Source: Mesostigma viride
Taxonomy: Eukaryota; Streptophyta; Mesostigmatophyceae; Mesostigmatales; Mesostigmataceae
Length of the DNA: 64,000 nt
Assembly (NCBI GenBank): GCA_009746045.1
Contig: RPFO01001941.1
Location: forward strand, 64,001-128,000
Direction: 5' to 3'
The notes beneath the pieces were generated by a model. The model saw only the letters and a list, made by a program, of their open reading frames with translations, had not been told where the DNA came from and did not search any database. Position numbers and translations under genes: made by a program. How positions within the stretch are numbered: position 1 is the first letter of the stretch; every line of letters begins with the position of its first letter. Positions 50,653-59,338 of this stretch are shown here, one piece after another.

Positions 50653-51066
50653 ATGCCCCCCAACTTTGCCGATCCCAAAGGCTTTCTTTATTTCAAGAAC
50701 GTGCACACGGAATCGCTCGTCGCGACGAGCGACGACCGCACGCAGAGTTCGGCGATCCGGCTATTGACGGACGAGGACGGGAAAACACTCTTGTTGCGAG
50801 ACGGGCCCGGACTCGACCCGGCCACGAGCCCGGCGATCATATTCGACAACAACGGGGTCAGCATCCGGTCAGGGGGGAACGTGATCAACGTAAGCACGAC
50901 GGGGATCACGGGAGTCGGAGGTGGAGGGAGCGCGGAGAACGCGACGGTGGGAGAGATCGGGACGGGAAACACGAAATATCGGTTCATGGTGAACGAACGA
51001 CAAGAACTAGAAGTCGTTAAATTTGAAAACAATGAGCGAGTTAAGACGGTCATGCAACTTTTCTGA
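50653..51066 (+). CDS. Short fibre-like structural protein
   Basis: A 137-residue protein from the ATG at 50653 (MPPNFADPKGFLYFKNVHTE). It has the short beta-repeat style of fibre proteins: AIIFDNNGVSIRSGGNVINV, a Gly-rich hinge (GVGGGGSAENATVGEI) and KYRFMVNERQELEVVKF. It follows the long fibre-like gene on the same strand and may be a base or tip component. The frame track start further upstream lacks this composition. No catalytic motif is seen. Confidence 0.6.
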   Translation: MPPNFADPKGFLYFKNVHTESLVATSDDRTQSSAIRLLTDEDGKTLLLRDGPGLDPATSPAIIFDNNGVSIRSGGNVINVSTTGITGVGGGGSAENATVGEIGTGNTKYRFMVNERQELEVVKFENNERVKTVMQLF

Positions 51067-51088
51067 ATGGATAATAATAAACACCGCG

Positions 51089-51319
51089 ATGTCCTCGACC
51101 AAACGAGAAGTCATCATGGACGAATTGAACGTGTCCAAGGGAATCAAGCTAGGCCAAGACAATTGCACTCTCTCGCGCGTGAACCCGTTCGATATAGGGA
51201 ACATCCGCGTCGCGTCCAATAAGTTCGTCGACGGAATCTCCAACTGTCTCGTGTTCAGTTTCCGCCAGGACGACGGGACCTACGACTTGCTCGGACACAT
51301 CTCCTCGAGTCAGGCGTGA
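51089..51319 (+). CDS. Small NPFDIGN-motif protein, copy 2
   Basis: A 76-residue protein from the ATG at 51089 (MSSTKREVIMDELNVSKGIK) with TLSRVNPFDIGNIRVASNKF in the middle. It is a paralog of the 81-residue protein at 11054-11299, sharing the MSS start, the LSR-NPFDIGN core and the end. The two copies are 40 kb apart on opposite strands. Both are short single-domain proteins; function unknown. Confidence 0.75.
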   Translation: MSSTKREVIMDELNVSKGIKLGQDNCTLSRVNPFDIGNIRVASNKFVDGISNCLVFSFRQDDGTYDLLGHISSSQA

Positions 51320-51343
51320 GAATTTTGACTTGTTTACATAGAG

Positions 51344-51967
51344 ATGGCGCCCGCCGCGGTGGCCATCGTGTCGATCCTCGTGTCCATCGCCCTGATGTTC
51401 GCATTGATCTACACGAACATTCGGAACGATCCCAAGTTCGCTGCGAAGATGCCCAAGTTCGTGGTCGATCTCGTGACCGAGTGGTCGGATCCGCGCACGG
51501 ACGATCAGAAGAAAAAGGATGCGGAGACCAAGGAGGCGCAAGAGGCCTACTCGAAGGACGTCGACGCCGCGATCAAGAAGGCAGCGGGGGACAAGGTGGA
51601 TCTCGTGAAGGTGTGGACGCGGGCCGTCGAGCACGCGCTGTCCGTTCGACTGACGGCCCTCCGATCGGCTCGCGACAAACTGCCCCACGGCGAGGAGCGC
51701 AAGGCGGCCAACGAGGACGTCAACCAGTTCAAGGAGTTGTCCCAGTTCCTGGAATACGTGTTCGAACGAGAGATGAAGGAAGACGCCTTCGCGGTACTGT
51801 CGGCCATGATCCCGATCGTGAAGGCGATCGGGGCTTCCGAATCCACCGTCGACTACATCGTCCGCAGTCCGCTCGAATGGGTCAAGAACGAGCGGCGGTA
51901 CGCCGACAACGTCGCCAACTACGTCATCCACGTGTTCGCAAAGGAAACCGAGTTCGCAGTACGCTAG
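51344..51967 (+). CDS. Membrane-anchored helical protein (207 residues)
   Basis: An N-terminal transmembrane segment (MAPAAVAIVSILVSIALMFA) is followed by a charged, helical domain (DDQKKKDAETKEAQEAYSKD; FLEYVFEREMKEDAFAVLSA). It is intact, 24 bases after the NPFDIGN gene. The layout suggests a single-pass virion protein with a soluble helical domain; no family recognised. Confidence 0.65.
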   Translation: MAPAAVAIVSILVSIALMFALIYTNIRNDPKFAAKMPKFVVDLVTEWSDPRTDDQKKKDAETKEAQEAYSKDVDAAIKKAAGDKVDLVKVWTRAVEHALSVRLTALRSARDKLPHGEERKAANEDVNQFKELSQFLEYVFEREMKEDAFAVLSAMIPIVKAIGASESTVDYIVRSPLEWVKNERRYADNVANYVIHVFAKETEFAVR

Positions 51968-52026
51968 TCGAGGCGCGCCCCCGTTCGTCCTATAATTTCG
52001 TGAGCCTACGCCCGAGAGAGAGTGAG

Positions 52027-52854
52027 ATGGCGAGACGCGCGATCCGCGAGTCGAAATATCTCATGATGCGCGCCCTCGCGTCGAACGCCGCCAGTCCGCG
52101 ACGGCCCGTGCGACGCGGATCCGAATGGGCGACGGATTTTGTCATCGCCCGAAGGGACGCGGAGACGAGCCCGGTGCGAAAGGAGACGTTGCAAGGGCTC
52201 GCGGACGTCGGGTACAAACTCGTGAAAAACGCGATTTCGTTGGACCTGGTCCGCTCCCTTCTGGACTCCGCCGACCGGTTCGCAGACAAGAAGGTCGGGA
52301 TCTTTCAGCGGAAGTCGCGCGACGGCGCGTCCTCGGCCGGAGACCACAAGCGACACCAATACGAGATATCGCACGAGGTGTCCACCGGAGAGTTTGACAT
52401 CTGGAGGACGTGCCACTCCCTCGTGACGACCTTTTTCTCGTCCAAGTACCTCGTGGTGAACCCGTGCTTTCTGTACTCAGACGCCGGGTGCGCGCAACAG
52501 AGCGCCCACCGCGATTTCTTGTCGGACATCCACCGTTGGAGGTGCGATTTCCCCATCTCCGCACTCGTGGCGCTCGAGGACGACACGCGATTCGTGGCGT
52601 ACGAGTCGAGTTGTCGCGGAAACGGGATCAACGAGACGGCGGACGATCTGGAAGGAGACGTGACGCCGCGCGAGATCGTTTTGTCGCCGGGGAACATGCT
52701 GATGTGGCACGGGAACCTGGTGCACGCCGGCGGCGCGTACCCGCTCCTCCCGAACCGGCGCCTGTTCTTCTCCGCCGTCGCGGTGGACGACGGGCTCTCC
52801 ATCCCCATGGATTACACCTTCCACGTCTCCACACGCCGTGTAAACAATGTCTGA
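52027..52854 (+). CDS. PhyH-like Fe(II)/2-oxoglutarate dioxygenase
   Basis: A 275-residue protein from the ATG at 52027. The 2OG-Fe(II) facial triad is visible: His161 and Asp163 in AQQSAHRDFLSDIH, His233 in WHGNLVHAGGAYP, and a co-substrate-binding Arg at 244/245 in PNRRLFFSA. The order and spacing fit the phytanoyl-CoA dioxygenase-like superfamily, whose members hydroxylate lipids, amino acids or nucleobases using oxygen and 2-oxoglutarate. The substrate cannot be inferred. Algal viruses often carry such oxygenases. The longer frame beginning upstream is a chance read-through from 51316. Confidence 0.82.
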   Translation: MARRAIRESKYLMMRALASNAASPRRPVRRGSEWATDFVIARRDAETSPVRKETLQGLADVGYKLVKNAISLDLVRSLLDSADRFADKKVGIFQRKSRDGASSAGDHKRHQYEISHEVSTGEFDIWRTCHSLVTTFFSSKYLVVNPCFLYSDAGCAQQSAHRDFLSDIHRWRCDFPISALVALEDDTRFVAYESSCRGNGINETADDLEGDVTPREIVLSPGNMLMWHGNLVHAGGAYPLLPNRRLFFSAVAVDDGLSIPMDYTFHVSTRRVNNV

Positions 52855-52930
52855 CGACCAGAACGTGCTAAAAAAAGGGCGAGCTCGTGCAACGAAGCGG
52901 GGAGGTGCGAGGTGAAAAAACGAATCCATA

Positions 52931-52936
52931 CTATAG
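52931..52936 (+). promoter_or_regulatory. CTATAG box before the 445-residue membrane protein gene
   Basis: Two bases before the ATG at 52939. Confidence 0.45.
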
Positions 52937-52938
52937 AC

Positions 52939-54276
52939 ATGGACAGCACATTGACCCTCGCGGGCGTCACGACGATGCTGGTATCCGCGGCCCTCCTGCT
53001 ACTCTTGATGTCCCCCCCTCGCCCTGAAACGGCCACCGAGGACGACGCCGGCCCGTCCGAAGCGGCCGCCGCACCCCCGACCCCCGACGCCCCGGAGACG
53101 ACCGAGAGGTGCGGGAGCGACACCGCGTCCATGCTCACTCTCCTCGAGGACTCCCTGTGCGCGCAGAAGGGACAAGGGGGGCGCGTGGCGGAGATCGGGT
53201 GGTCGAAGACGCTCGCGTACGGCGTCGCGGTCGGCGTGGCGGACTATTACAACCCCTTGGGCATCCTGAGCGTGGCGACGGGCAGTCTCTTCAAGCCCAA
53301 CGCCGTTTCCAATTGGTTCGACCGAGTGGCGTCGGACGTGAACGCCACGTTCGGCGACGTGGCGATCGGGAAAAGAGGCCCGCTGCTCTCCCCGTTCCAT
53401 TTGACGAAGATCGCGTTGAATTGCGAAAAACGGGGCAAGGCGTGCGAGAGGCTCGAGAAGTTGGACAAGGCGTGGCAGTACATCCCCGTCAACTTCGCGA
53501 TGATGAAGACCGTGGGTCTCGTCCACAAACTGAACGACCGCGCTGGGAAGTTGAAGATCAAGGGCAAGAGCATCGCGCAGATGCAGCTGACGGCGGTGGC
53601 GGGCGTCGGCGCGTTCGCGACGGCGTACGTCACGGAACTGATCCAGATCGTCACGTTCAAGAAGGTGTCTCTGGTCCCTGTGGTGTCCATGTATCTGGCG
53701 GGCTTGCGCGCGGCGTTCGACGTCATCGACGACCTGTTCCCGTGGCTGAAGTTCGCGACGAAGGCGCTCGCGTGGCTCGAGAAGGGGTTCAACAAGGCCA
53801 CGTGCAAAGTGGTGGCCCTGTTCGGCGCCAAACCGGACATGTGTAAGATCAACCGCCCGCCGTTCTTGCAAGCGTATCACGACACGTTGGCGAAGGAGGC
53901 GGGACGACGGAAGAAGATCGCGGACGCGCCCGACGCCACCGTACAGCAGAAAGACGAGTATCACGAGTTCGAGCGGCTGCGATGGGTGGTATACGATCGC
54001 ATCAAAAAGTACTTCCAGACGAACGAAGACGCCGTCACGGTCTCGTTCATGTTCGACGTCGTCGCCAAACTGTCCCCTAACGAGAGCGAGGAGTTCTACC
54101 AGAAGATCGCGCACGACCCGCAGAACTGGGTCAAGGCGAACCCGAAGAACGAGGAGGCGTTCATGAAGTGGGCGATGGACGACGCGAGCATCAAGAGCTG
54201 GATCGAGAGACTGAAGACGGACGCCGAGAAGGCCGCGGAAGTGCCCATCGAGCAGAACACGACCTATCAGTTCTAA
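52939..54276 (+). CDS. Membrane-associated hypothetical protein (445 residues)
   Basis: From the ATG at 52939 (MDSTLTLAGVTTMLVSAALL) comes a signal/anchor of about 20 residues, a Pro/Ala/Glu-rich linker, and a helical ectodomain with Cys in RCGSDTASM, EDSLCAQK, LNCEKRGKACERL and ATCKVVALFGAKPDMCK. Two hydrophobic stretches (TAVAGVGAFATAYVTELIQI and LVPVVSMYLAGLRAAF) lie near 215-260 and could be amphipathic or membrane-dipping. The paired Cys fit an extracytoplasmic or virion-lumen fold. It is intact and resembles no family I recall. It overlaps the stop of the next gene by four bases. Confidence 0.65.
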   Translation: MDSTLTLAGVTTMLVSAALLLLLMSPPRPETATEDDAGPSEAAAAPPTPDAPETTERCGSDTASMLTLLEDSLCAQKGQGGRVAEIGWSKTLAYGVAVGVADYYNPLGILSVATGSLFKPNAVSNWFDRVASDVNATFGDVAIGKRGPLLSPFHLTKIALNCEKRGKACERLEKLDKAWQYIPVNFAMMKTVGLVHKLNDRAGKLKIKGKSIAQMQLTAVAGVGAFATAYVTELIQIVTFKKVSLVPVVSMYLAGLRAAFDVIDDLFPWLKFATKALAWLEKGFNKATCKVVALFGAKPDMCKINRPPFLQAYHDTLAKEAGRRKKIADAPDATVQQKDEYHEFERLRWVVYDRIKKYFQTNEDAVTVSFMFDVVAKLSPNESEEFYQKIAHDPQNWVKANPKNEEAFMKWAMDDASIKSWIERLKTDAEKAAEVPIEQNTTYQF

Positions 54277-54904
54277 TCGGTCTCGCTCCTAGCGGCGGGG
54301 GCGGGGGCGAGAGAGTAGGGATGCCGGATCTCGATACTGTCGTCGAAGGTCAATTCGATCCCGGTCGATAGACACACGTCGTGCGCGATGAGCACCTTCT
54401 CCAGGCAGCAGCCGGGGTGGCGGAGGTCTGGAAAAGATGGAGCCGCTTGCGGTACTCGGGGAAGTATTTTCCGTACGACACGAGCTGGCCGACGCCCTCC
54501 ATCCATCTCTGGAATCCCTTGACTTCCACGATCAACTTCTGCGAGGGACAGAATATGTCGATGAGCCCGGCGGGACATTTGAATTCGCGGATCCCACCGA
54601 GACGTTCCGCCAGGCTCTCCTGGATCATCGTTTCCGACAAGAACGGACGCCGGTCCTCGTTCTTGGCGTCGCCACCGTCCCGGAGTTCGGCGGAACTGCG
54701 CAAGGCCTCTAGACACTTTCGAGTCACGAATATGACGCTCGTGGGACGACCTTTGCTGCCCCGCCTGACGGCGGTGCGGAAGTCGACCCCCTCTTGAAAC
54801 TTTTCCGCTAACGCGTCCTTAAGACGGGTCTTTCCCACCCGTCCGATGTGCAGTTCTTTCATCATCTTATCCGTTACAGAAATAAACTCGTCCTCCTGTT
54901 CCAT
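54273..54904 (-). CDS. MSV199-like domain plus PD-(D/E)XK-like nuclease candidate, frameshifted
   Basis: The N-terminal 75 residues (MEQEDEFISVTDKMMKELHI; LAEKFQEGVDFRTAVRRGSK; VIFVTRKCLEALRSS) resemble the MSV199/KilA-related DNA-binding domain of large DNA viruses. Residues about 105-160 (GLIDIFCPSQKLIVEVKGFQ, GQLVSYGKYFPEYRKRLHLF) have a D...ExK pattern of a nuclease fold. Near 54415 the frame changes, and the sense continues with CCLEKVLIAHDVCLSTGIEL to a stop at 54273. Total about 210 residues. Such proteins are widespread, often multicopy, and their role is unproven; regulator or homing-type nuclease are both possible. Confidence 0.6.
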
Positions 54905-54972
54905 TATATTGCATCTTAATAAACATCATTTATTTGTACTTTGCGTAACCGAACATGGATGAAATGAATTTA

Positions 54973-56106
54973 TTAAAAGGTAAGACCCTTCCACCACACG
55001 GGGAACCGTTTGACAAACTCCTTCCTTTCCTCCTCCGTCGGGTACCGTACGCGGGCCGAGTCTAACGCGGAGCGGGATCTGGCCATCGCCACCCATTCCG
55101 GACCCCCCCACGCCACGATCTCCGTCGCGTCACCGCCGTCGACCTCGATCGCGATGTCCCCCATGACGTGAAACCTCCCGGAAGGCACTTGGACGCACCC
55201 GGACGCGCCCACGATCGTGACGCTCGCGAACTCGCGGTCGCGCGCCGTGACGAGTCCGTTGTACACGTCACCCCCCTCGCCGTACACCGTGATCACGAGA
55301 TGAGATCCCGATCCCCGCCGCGTCCTGGAGAGGACGTCGTGCGCGGCGTCGGCTTCGACGCAGAGACACGACCCCTCCGCGACGGACATGTCGATGGCGT
55401 TCATGGGATCGATGTGACGCAGCAAGTCCGCGACGTCCACGCCCTTGCCCCAGTACACCGCCTTGGGCCCGCGCAAGAAGAGACGGTTCGAGTTGGCCAT
55501 CATGAGGCCCTCGAAGGGTCGCTCGAACCAGTCCTGGTCGATTCTGCATCGGTTGATGGTATGACGGACAGCCAACCGGTCGGGAAACACGGCCAGCATG
55601 GCGCACGGATACGACACGAGCCATCGGCGCGCGTGGAGCAGGGCCAGGACGACGGCGTATTCGAAATAGTAGACACCCAAGCTCGGTATTTTGACAGACG
55701 CGGCGTCGAGGATGACGATGTCGATCCCCGGATGATGCTTCAGGAAGGCCGCGACGTGACGCCAATGCAGCTTGACGGTGCGGAGATCGAGGGGGTAATC
55801 GTGTTGGACGCTTCCTAAGTCGAGCCGCGCACCCCATCGCGTCAACTCCGCGTTCGCGTCGTCCTTCACGGCGATCCGCACGGCGGACAGCTCCCGATCG
55901 ACATCCCATCCCGGGAGAAGGGCATCGCGGATACTCTTCGGACACGCGTACATCGTCTTTCGAAGGAGAGGCCACATCTCGGCCATGCACGCTTGGGAGG
56001 AGATACTCCACATCGCGGCGTCGCCCGCGCCTTCGTCGACGACGATCTGCATGATGTGACGACGGAGTTCGAGGGGGAGCTTGTCGAAATCCCCCAGTTC
56101 CGTCAT
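54973..56106 (-). CDS. F-box-like protein (377 residues)
   Basis: The N-terminus DFDKLPLELRRHIMQIVVDEG (residues about 7-27) followed by helices (MWSISSQACMAEMWPLLRKT) resembles an F-box. F-boxes recruit Skp1 and cullin ligases. The remaining domain alternates beta-like and helical blocks (YPLDLRTVKLHWRHVAAFLK; VYYFEYAVVLALLHARRWLV) without repeats that I can name. The gene is intact, next to a ubiquitin-unrelated set of genes. An ankyrin or LRR tail is not evident, so the ligand-binding part is unknown. Confidence 0.55.
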   Translation of the reverse strand: MTELGDFDKLPLELRRHIMQIVVDEGAGDAAMWSISSQACMAEMWPLLRKTMYACPKSIRDALLPGWDVDRELSAVRIAVKDDANAELTRWGARLDLGSVQHDYPLDLRTVKLHWRHVAAFLKHHPGIDIVILDAASVKIPSLGVYYFEYAVVLALLHARRWLVSYPCAMLAVFPDRLAVRHTINRCRIDQDWFERPFEGLMMANSNRLFLRGPKAVYWGKGVDVADLLRHIDPMNAIDMSVAEGSCLCVEADAAHDVLSRTRRGSGSHLVITVYGEGGDVYNGLVTARDREFASVTIVGASGCVQVPSGRFHVMGDIAIEVDGGDATEIVAWGGPEWVAMARSRSALDSARVRYPTEEERKEFVKRFPVWWKGLTF

Positions 56107-56118
56107 GGTGGTGGCCGC

Positions 56119-57162
56119 TCACGAGGCGAGGAGAGAGAGGATGCGCTCGGTGGATGCGGGAGCCTCAAGGGCCGGCCTTATGAACTCCCCCATCGCCATC
56201 GACTGGTCCGGACCGACACCTTGATCCTTCATCATCTGTTCCAACGACGCCGTGTCGGCATCGTCCATCATCGGACCGTCCGCTGCGGACGACATATCGA
56301 ACGGATAGAACGTGATCTCGTCGAGTTTCGGATCGTTCAGATCCGTCCCCTGGTCCGGCACCCCGGCCGTCTTGGTGGTTCCCGGGACGATGCCGACGAC
56401 CGGTAGCCCGAGTTCCTTCCGTATGCTGTTCTGCAACGCTTCGTAGTTGGCGTCACAGTTGACGCCCCGGAGCCGCTTCTGCTTACACAGGTCATGTACG
56501 CCGACGTTTTGGCCTCCTCGCCTTCTAGAACCTTCTTCGCGGCGACCCCGTCTTTCCAGTCTCGCACGAACTGCTCTCTCAGCTCCCGCTCGTGCTGGTT
56601 GAACGCGTCCACCTTCTCGAACTTCGCCATGTGTTGCGTCACTCGGAGACCGTTGATGATCCCCCTCATCTCGGACGCGCACGGCGGCGTCTGGCTCAGA
56701 CAGGGGTGCGATCCGACCCCTTGGCCAAGATCTGTTCCGCGGTGGGCACAGGGTACCCCGTCGCGACCCGCAAGGACCAGTAATCGATCGCGTCGACGAC
56801 GTTCTTGATCTCCTTCTTCTCCACGACTCCTTCGGCGATCCTCCCCATGACGTTGAGCACGCGTTCGCCGCACGGCACGGCGTCGTTGCATTCCGAGAGA
56901 TGCATGCGCAGCGCGACCTCTTGCGGCGAAGGCATCTCCAACTTCCCGCTCTCCTTCGCCTTGGCCGAGACCTGATCGACCCAGAACCGCACCTGTTCGT
57001 CGTCCCCCGCCGGAGACGCGGCCGAGGAGGGGGGCGACGCGTCAGTTGACCCCGCGACGTCAGGCGACCCGCCGGACGATTTCCGCCATCTCGCAACGGC
57101 GTACGCGGTGGACGCGACGAGCGCCAACACGAACGCGAGCAGAATCCCAGAGTCTTGTCCAT
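56119..57162 (-). CDS. Membrane-anchored virus protein, frameshifted three times
   Basis: From the ATG at 57162 six codons read MDKTLG, after which a hydrophobic anchor (ILLAFVLALVASTAYAVARW) lies in a second frame, near 57145. The sense changes again near 56700 (MRGIINGLRVTQHMAKFEKV; LREQFVRDWKDGVAAKKVLE) and near 56490 (KELGLPVVGIVPGTTKTAGV...LSLLAS). Total about 345 residues. Cys occur in SECNDAVPCGERVLNV and in the third part. It is probably a single-pass virion protein. None of these junctions is a long homopolymer, so decay is plausible. Confidence 0.55.
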   Translation of the reverse strand: MDKTLGFCSRSCWRSSRPPRTPLRDGGNRPAGRLTSRGQLTRRPPPRPRLRRGTTNRCGSGSIRSRPRRRRAGSWRCLRRKRSRCACISRNATTPCRAANACSTSWGGSPKESWRRRRSRTSSTRSITGPCGSRRGTLCPPRNRSWPRGRIAPLSEPDAAVRVRDEGDHQRSPSDATHGEVREGGRVQPARAGAERAVRARLERRGRREEGSRRRGGQNVGVHDLCKQKRLRGVNCDANYEALQNSIRKELGLPVVGIVPGTTKTAGVPDQGTDLNDPKLDEITFYPFDMSSAADGPMMDDADTASLEQMMKDQGVGPDQSMAMGEFIRPALEAPASTERILSLLAS

Positions 57163-57196
57163 TCTACTAAGCGTAGACGGAGAATTAAATCCTCCT

Positions 57197-58437
57197 TCAG
57201 ACTTCCATTTCCACCCTGTGGACGTCGACGTCGGACGCCTTCTTTTTTCGCGTGCCCCTCTTCTTCTTCGTCGTGCCGTCGAGCTGCACGGTGCGGACGT
57301 CGTCGCTGTCCCCCATGACGCTGCCGTTGACGCTCTCGTCGTCGAACTTGCCGTCTAAGGTCTCGACGATGACGGCGGCCGCGGGACGGGTGGAGCTGAG
57401 CGTGTCCTCGACGATGCGGTCGAGCGACGTGAGCGGCGGCGCGTGCGCCCTCGCGCGGGCCCCGTCCATCATCCCTCCCATGTCGAATCCGGCCGCCATC
57501 GGACCCCTCATGACGTACGGCTCCTTCCCCCCGGCCGCGGGCGTGGCGGGGGCTCGAGCAGGCGGGGGGGCGCGGAGGACCCCGGGTCCATGCTGTTCTT
57601 CATCATGACCTTGAGGAGGGACTTCATGAGCTCCGGGTCCTGCTTAGCGATCTCCGACATGGACGGGAGTCCCGCGCGCGTGAAACTCGCGGTCATATGG
57701 AACATGAGCGCCGAGCCGCCGACCATGAGGATGAGCTCGATCTCGGGCGCCATTGCCACCTTCCCGCGGTGCTTGTCGTACAGCCGCTCGAACACGTTGT
57801 CGTAGTCTCCGATGTTGGCCATGACGCTCTCGGACCACCCGTCGAGTTTCAGGCCGATGGGGTCGTACCGACTGTTGAGGAATTGGACGGCGCTCGTCCC
57901 GGCGACCAGGATCTGCCGCATCATGTTCACCGCGTTCCGACACTCGGCGGCCCGCTCGATCTTCGAGTACTCGAACCGCATCTCGTCCAAATCGGACCGC
58001 ATGTCGAACTGAGGGACCTCGAACCCCCTCTCCTTCAGCCTGTGCAGCCGATGCAGGAGGTCGGTCTTCTCCTTGAAGATCTCCTCGCGCGTCGGTTTGG
58101 GCGCCTCGGGGGCACGCGGAGGCGCGTCGTTTCCGACGCCCCCGTCGTCATCGTCAAAGTCCCCGTCCTCGCCCCCAAAATCGTCGAACGCGAACGAACC
58201 GTCGTCCTCGCCGCCCATCGCGTGCGGCGGAGGGGGCGGGGGCGCGAACGGGGACCGGGCCTTGCGCGGGTTCGCGAGCATCTCGAAGATCTCGTCGCCC
58301 CCGCCCCCGCCCCCGCCCCCGCCACTCGGATCGACGTGCCTGGCGCTCGACGGTTCGGGCCTGCGATGCCCTCCCTTGACGACCGGCATATCGTCTTCGT
58401 CTTCGACGATGTCGACCCCCATGAAACGCGCGGCCAT
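57197..58437 (-). CDS. DUF5767-like virus protein, frameshifted once
   Basis: From the ATG at 58437 (MAARFMGVDIVEDEDDMPVV) there are acidic and Gly/Pro-rich segments, then the conserved block: EKTDLLHRLHRLKERGFEV, DMRSDLDEMRFEYSKIERA, YDPIGLKLDGWSESVMANI, KVAMAPEIELILMVGGSALM. This matches a giant-virus family I recall as DUF5767. At a seven-base C-run near 57563 the frame changes, and the sense continues PPARAPATPAAGGKEPYVMR to a basic end at 57197. Total about 413 residues. Two candidate starts lie further upstream in the same frame, but the GTATAC box at 58445 supports 58437. Confidence 0.8.
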
Positions 58438-58444
58438 GGATTCC

Positions 58445-58450
58445 GTATAC
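58445..58450 (-). promoter_or_regulatory. GTATAC box before the DUF5767-like gene
   Basis: Seven bases before the ATG at 58437; a second box at 58515-58520 serves the divergent gene. Confidence 0.45.
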
Positions 58451-58514
58451 GAACCCGCGCACATAACTTTGACTTCGTCTCGAACGCGCCTGCCAAAAAA
58501 ACCGCCGCCTACTC

Positions 58515-58520
58515 GTATAC
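58515..58520 (+). promoter_or_regulatory. GTATAC box before the 255-residue anchored protein gene
   Basis: Eight bases before the ATG at 58529. Confidence 0.45.
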
Positions 58521-58528
58521 GGCCGGAC

Positions 58529-59296
58529 ATGATGAGCGAATTTTTGATAGGTCTCCTGGTCATCGCGTCGGCGGTGCTGATTTTCCACATCGCGAACAAC
58601 CGCCACAACGTCTCGCCCGAATCGTCCCCGGACACGCCGGTTGTGTCCTCTGATGCGACAGATGCCCTCGGGGTCTTGGTGCCGCCGGCGCGTCCCACCC
58701 GCCCCCCGCACCGATCCGACGCGGAGGTCGCTGCGGACGAGTATCACAACACGCGCCAGCGGAACGTTCTGATGGCGCAGTTGCAAGTCCTCGACGTGCC
58801 CCGCGAGATCCTCCTGTCGACCATCCTCGTGAAGCGGCCGGACGAATTCGGGCGCCTGAAGGACGTGGACGAGATCTCCGAGGCCCAGTGCAAACTCCCC
58901 GAGTCGGAGGTGGCGCGCAGACTCCGAGGCAAGGTCAGTAAGAGCTACCGACTGGGCCCCTTCCACGTGGTGTTCGACGACACGGACTCGACCTTTTCGG
59001 TGTTGCAACTGATCCCGGAGAACGCGTACCCGAACCCGTCCATCATCCCGATGCCGTCGATCAAGTACTCGTCCGTGCCCCGACAGACCTACTCCCGCGC
59101 GCACATCGACGCGCTCATGACCAACCTGCGACGACAGGCGTCGCCCACGGCCACGAACAAGGAATGCGTCGTATCGCGCGGCGATATCGCCCTGGCACTG
59201 TTCGAGTCGGTCGACGCGCGCGTGGTGGACAACAAGGTCCGCGGGACCGTGACGAAGCGGAAACTGTACGTGTTCCGGACAGGGGAAGGGTACTGA
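58529..59296 (+). CDS. Membrane-anchored virus protein (255 residues)
   Basis: From the ATG at 58529 (MMSEFLIGLLVIASAVLIFH) there is one transmembrane segment, a Ser/Pro/Asp linker and a soluble domain (LQVLDVPREILLSTILVKRP; RLGPFHVVFDDTDSTFSVLQ; SRGDIALALFESVDARVVDN). It is intact. It is divergent from the DUF5767-like gene, and the two starts share an intergenic region of 91 bases with a box on each side. Likely a virion membrane protein; no family recognised. Confidence 0.65.
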   Translation: MMSEFLIGLLVIASAVLIFHIANNRHNVSPESSPDTPVVSSDATDALGVLVPPARPTRPPHRSDAEVAADEYHNTRQRNVLMAQLQVLDVPREILLSTILVKRPDEFGRLKDVDEISEAQCKLPESEVARRLRGKVSKSYRLGPFHVVFDDTDSTFSVLQLIPENAYPNPSIIPMPSIKYSSVPRQTYSRAHIDALMTNLRRQASPTATNKECVVSRGDIALALFESVDARVVDNKVRGTVTKRKLYVFRTGEGY

Positions 59297-59338
59297 AACG
59301 GTCCTCCGTGATTTATTCTGCGCTTATCATTAACACAA

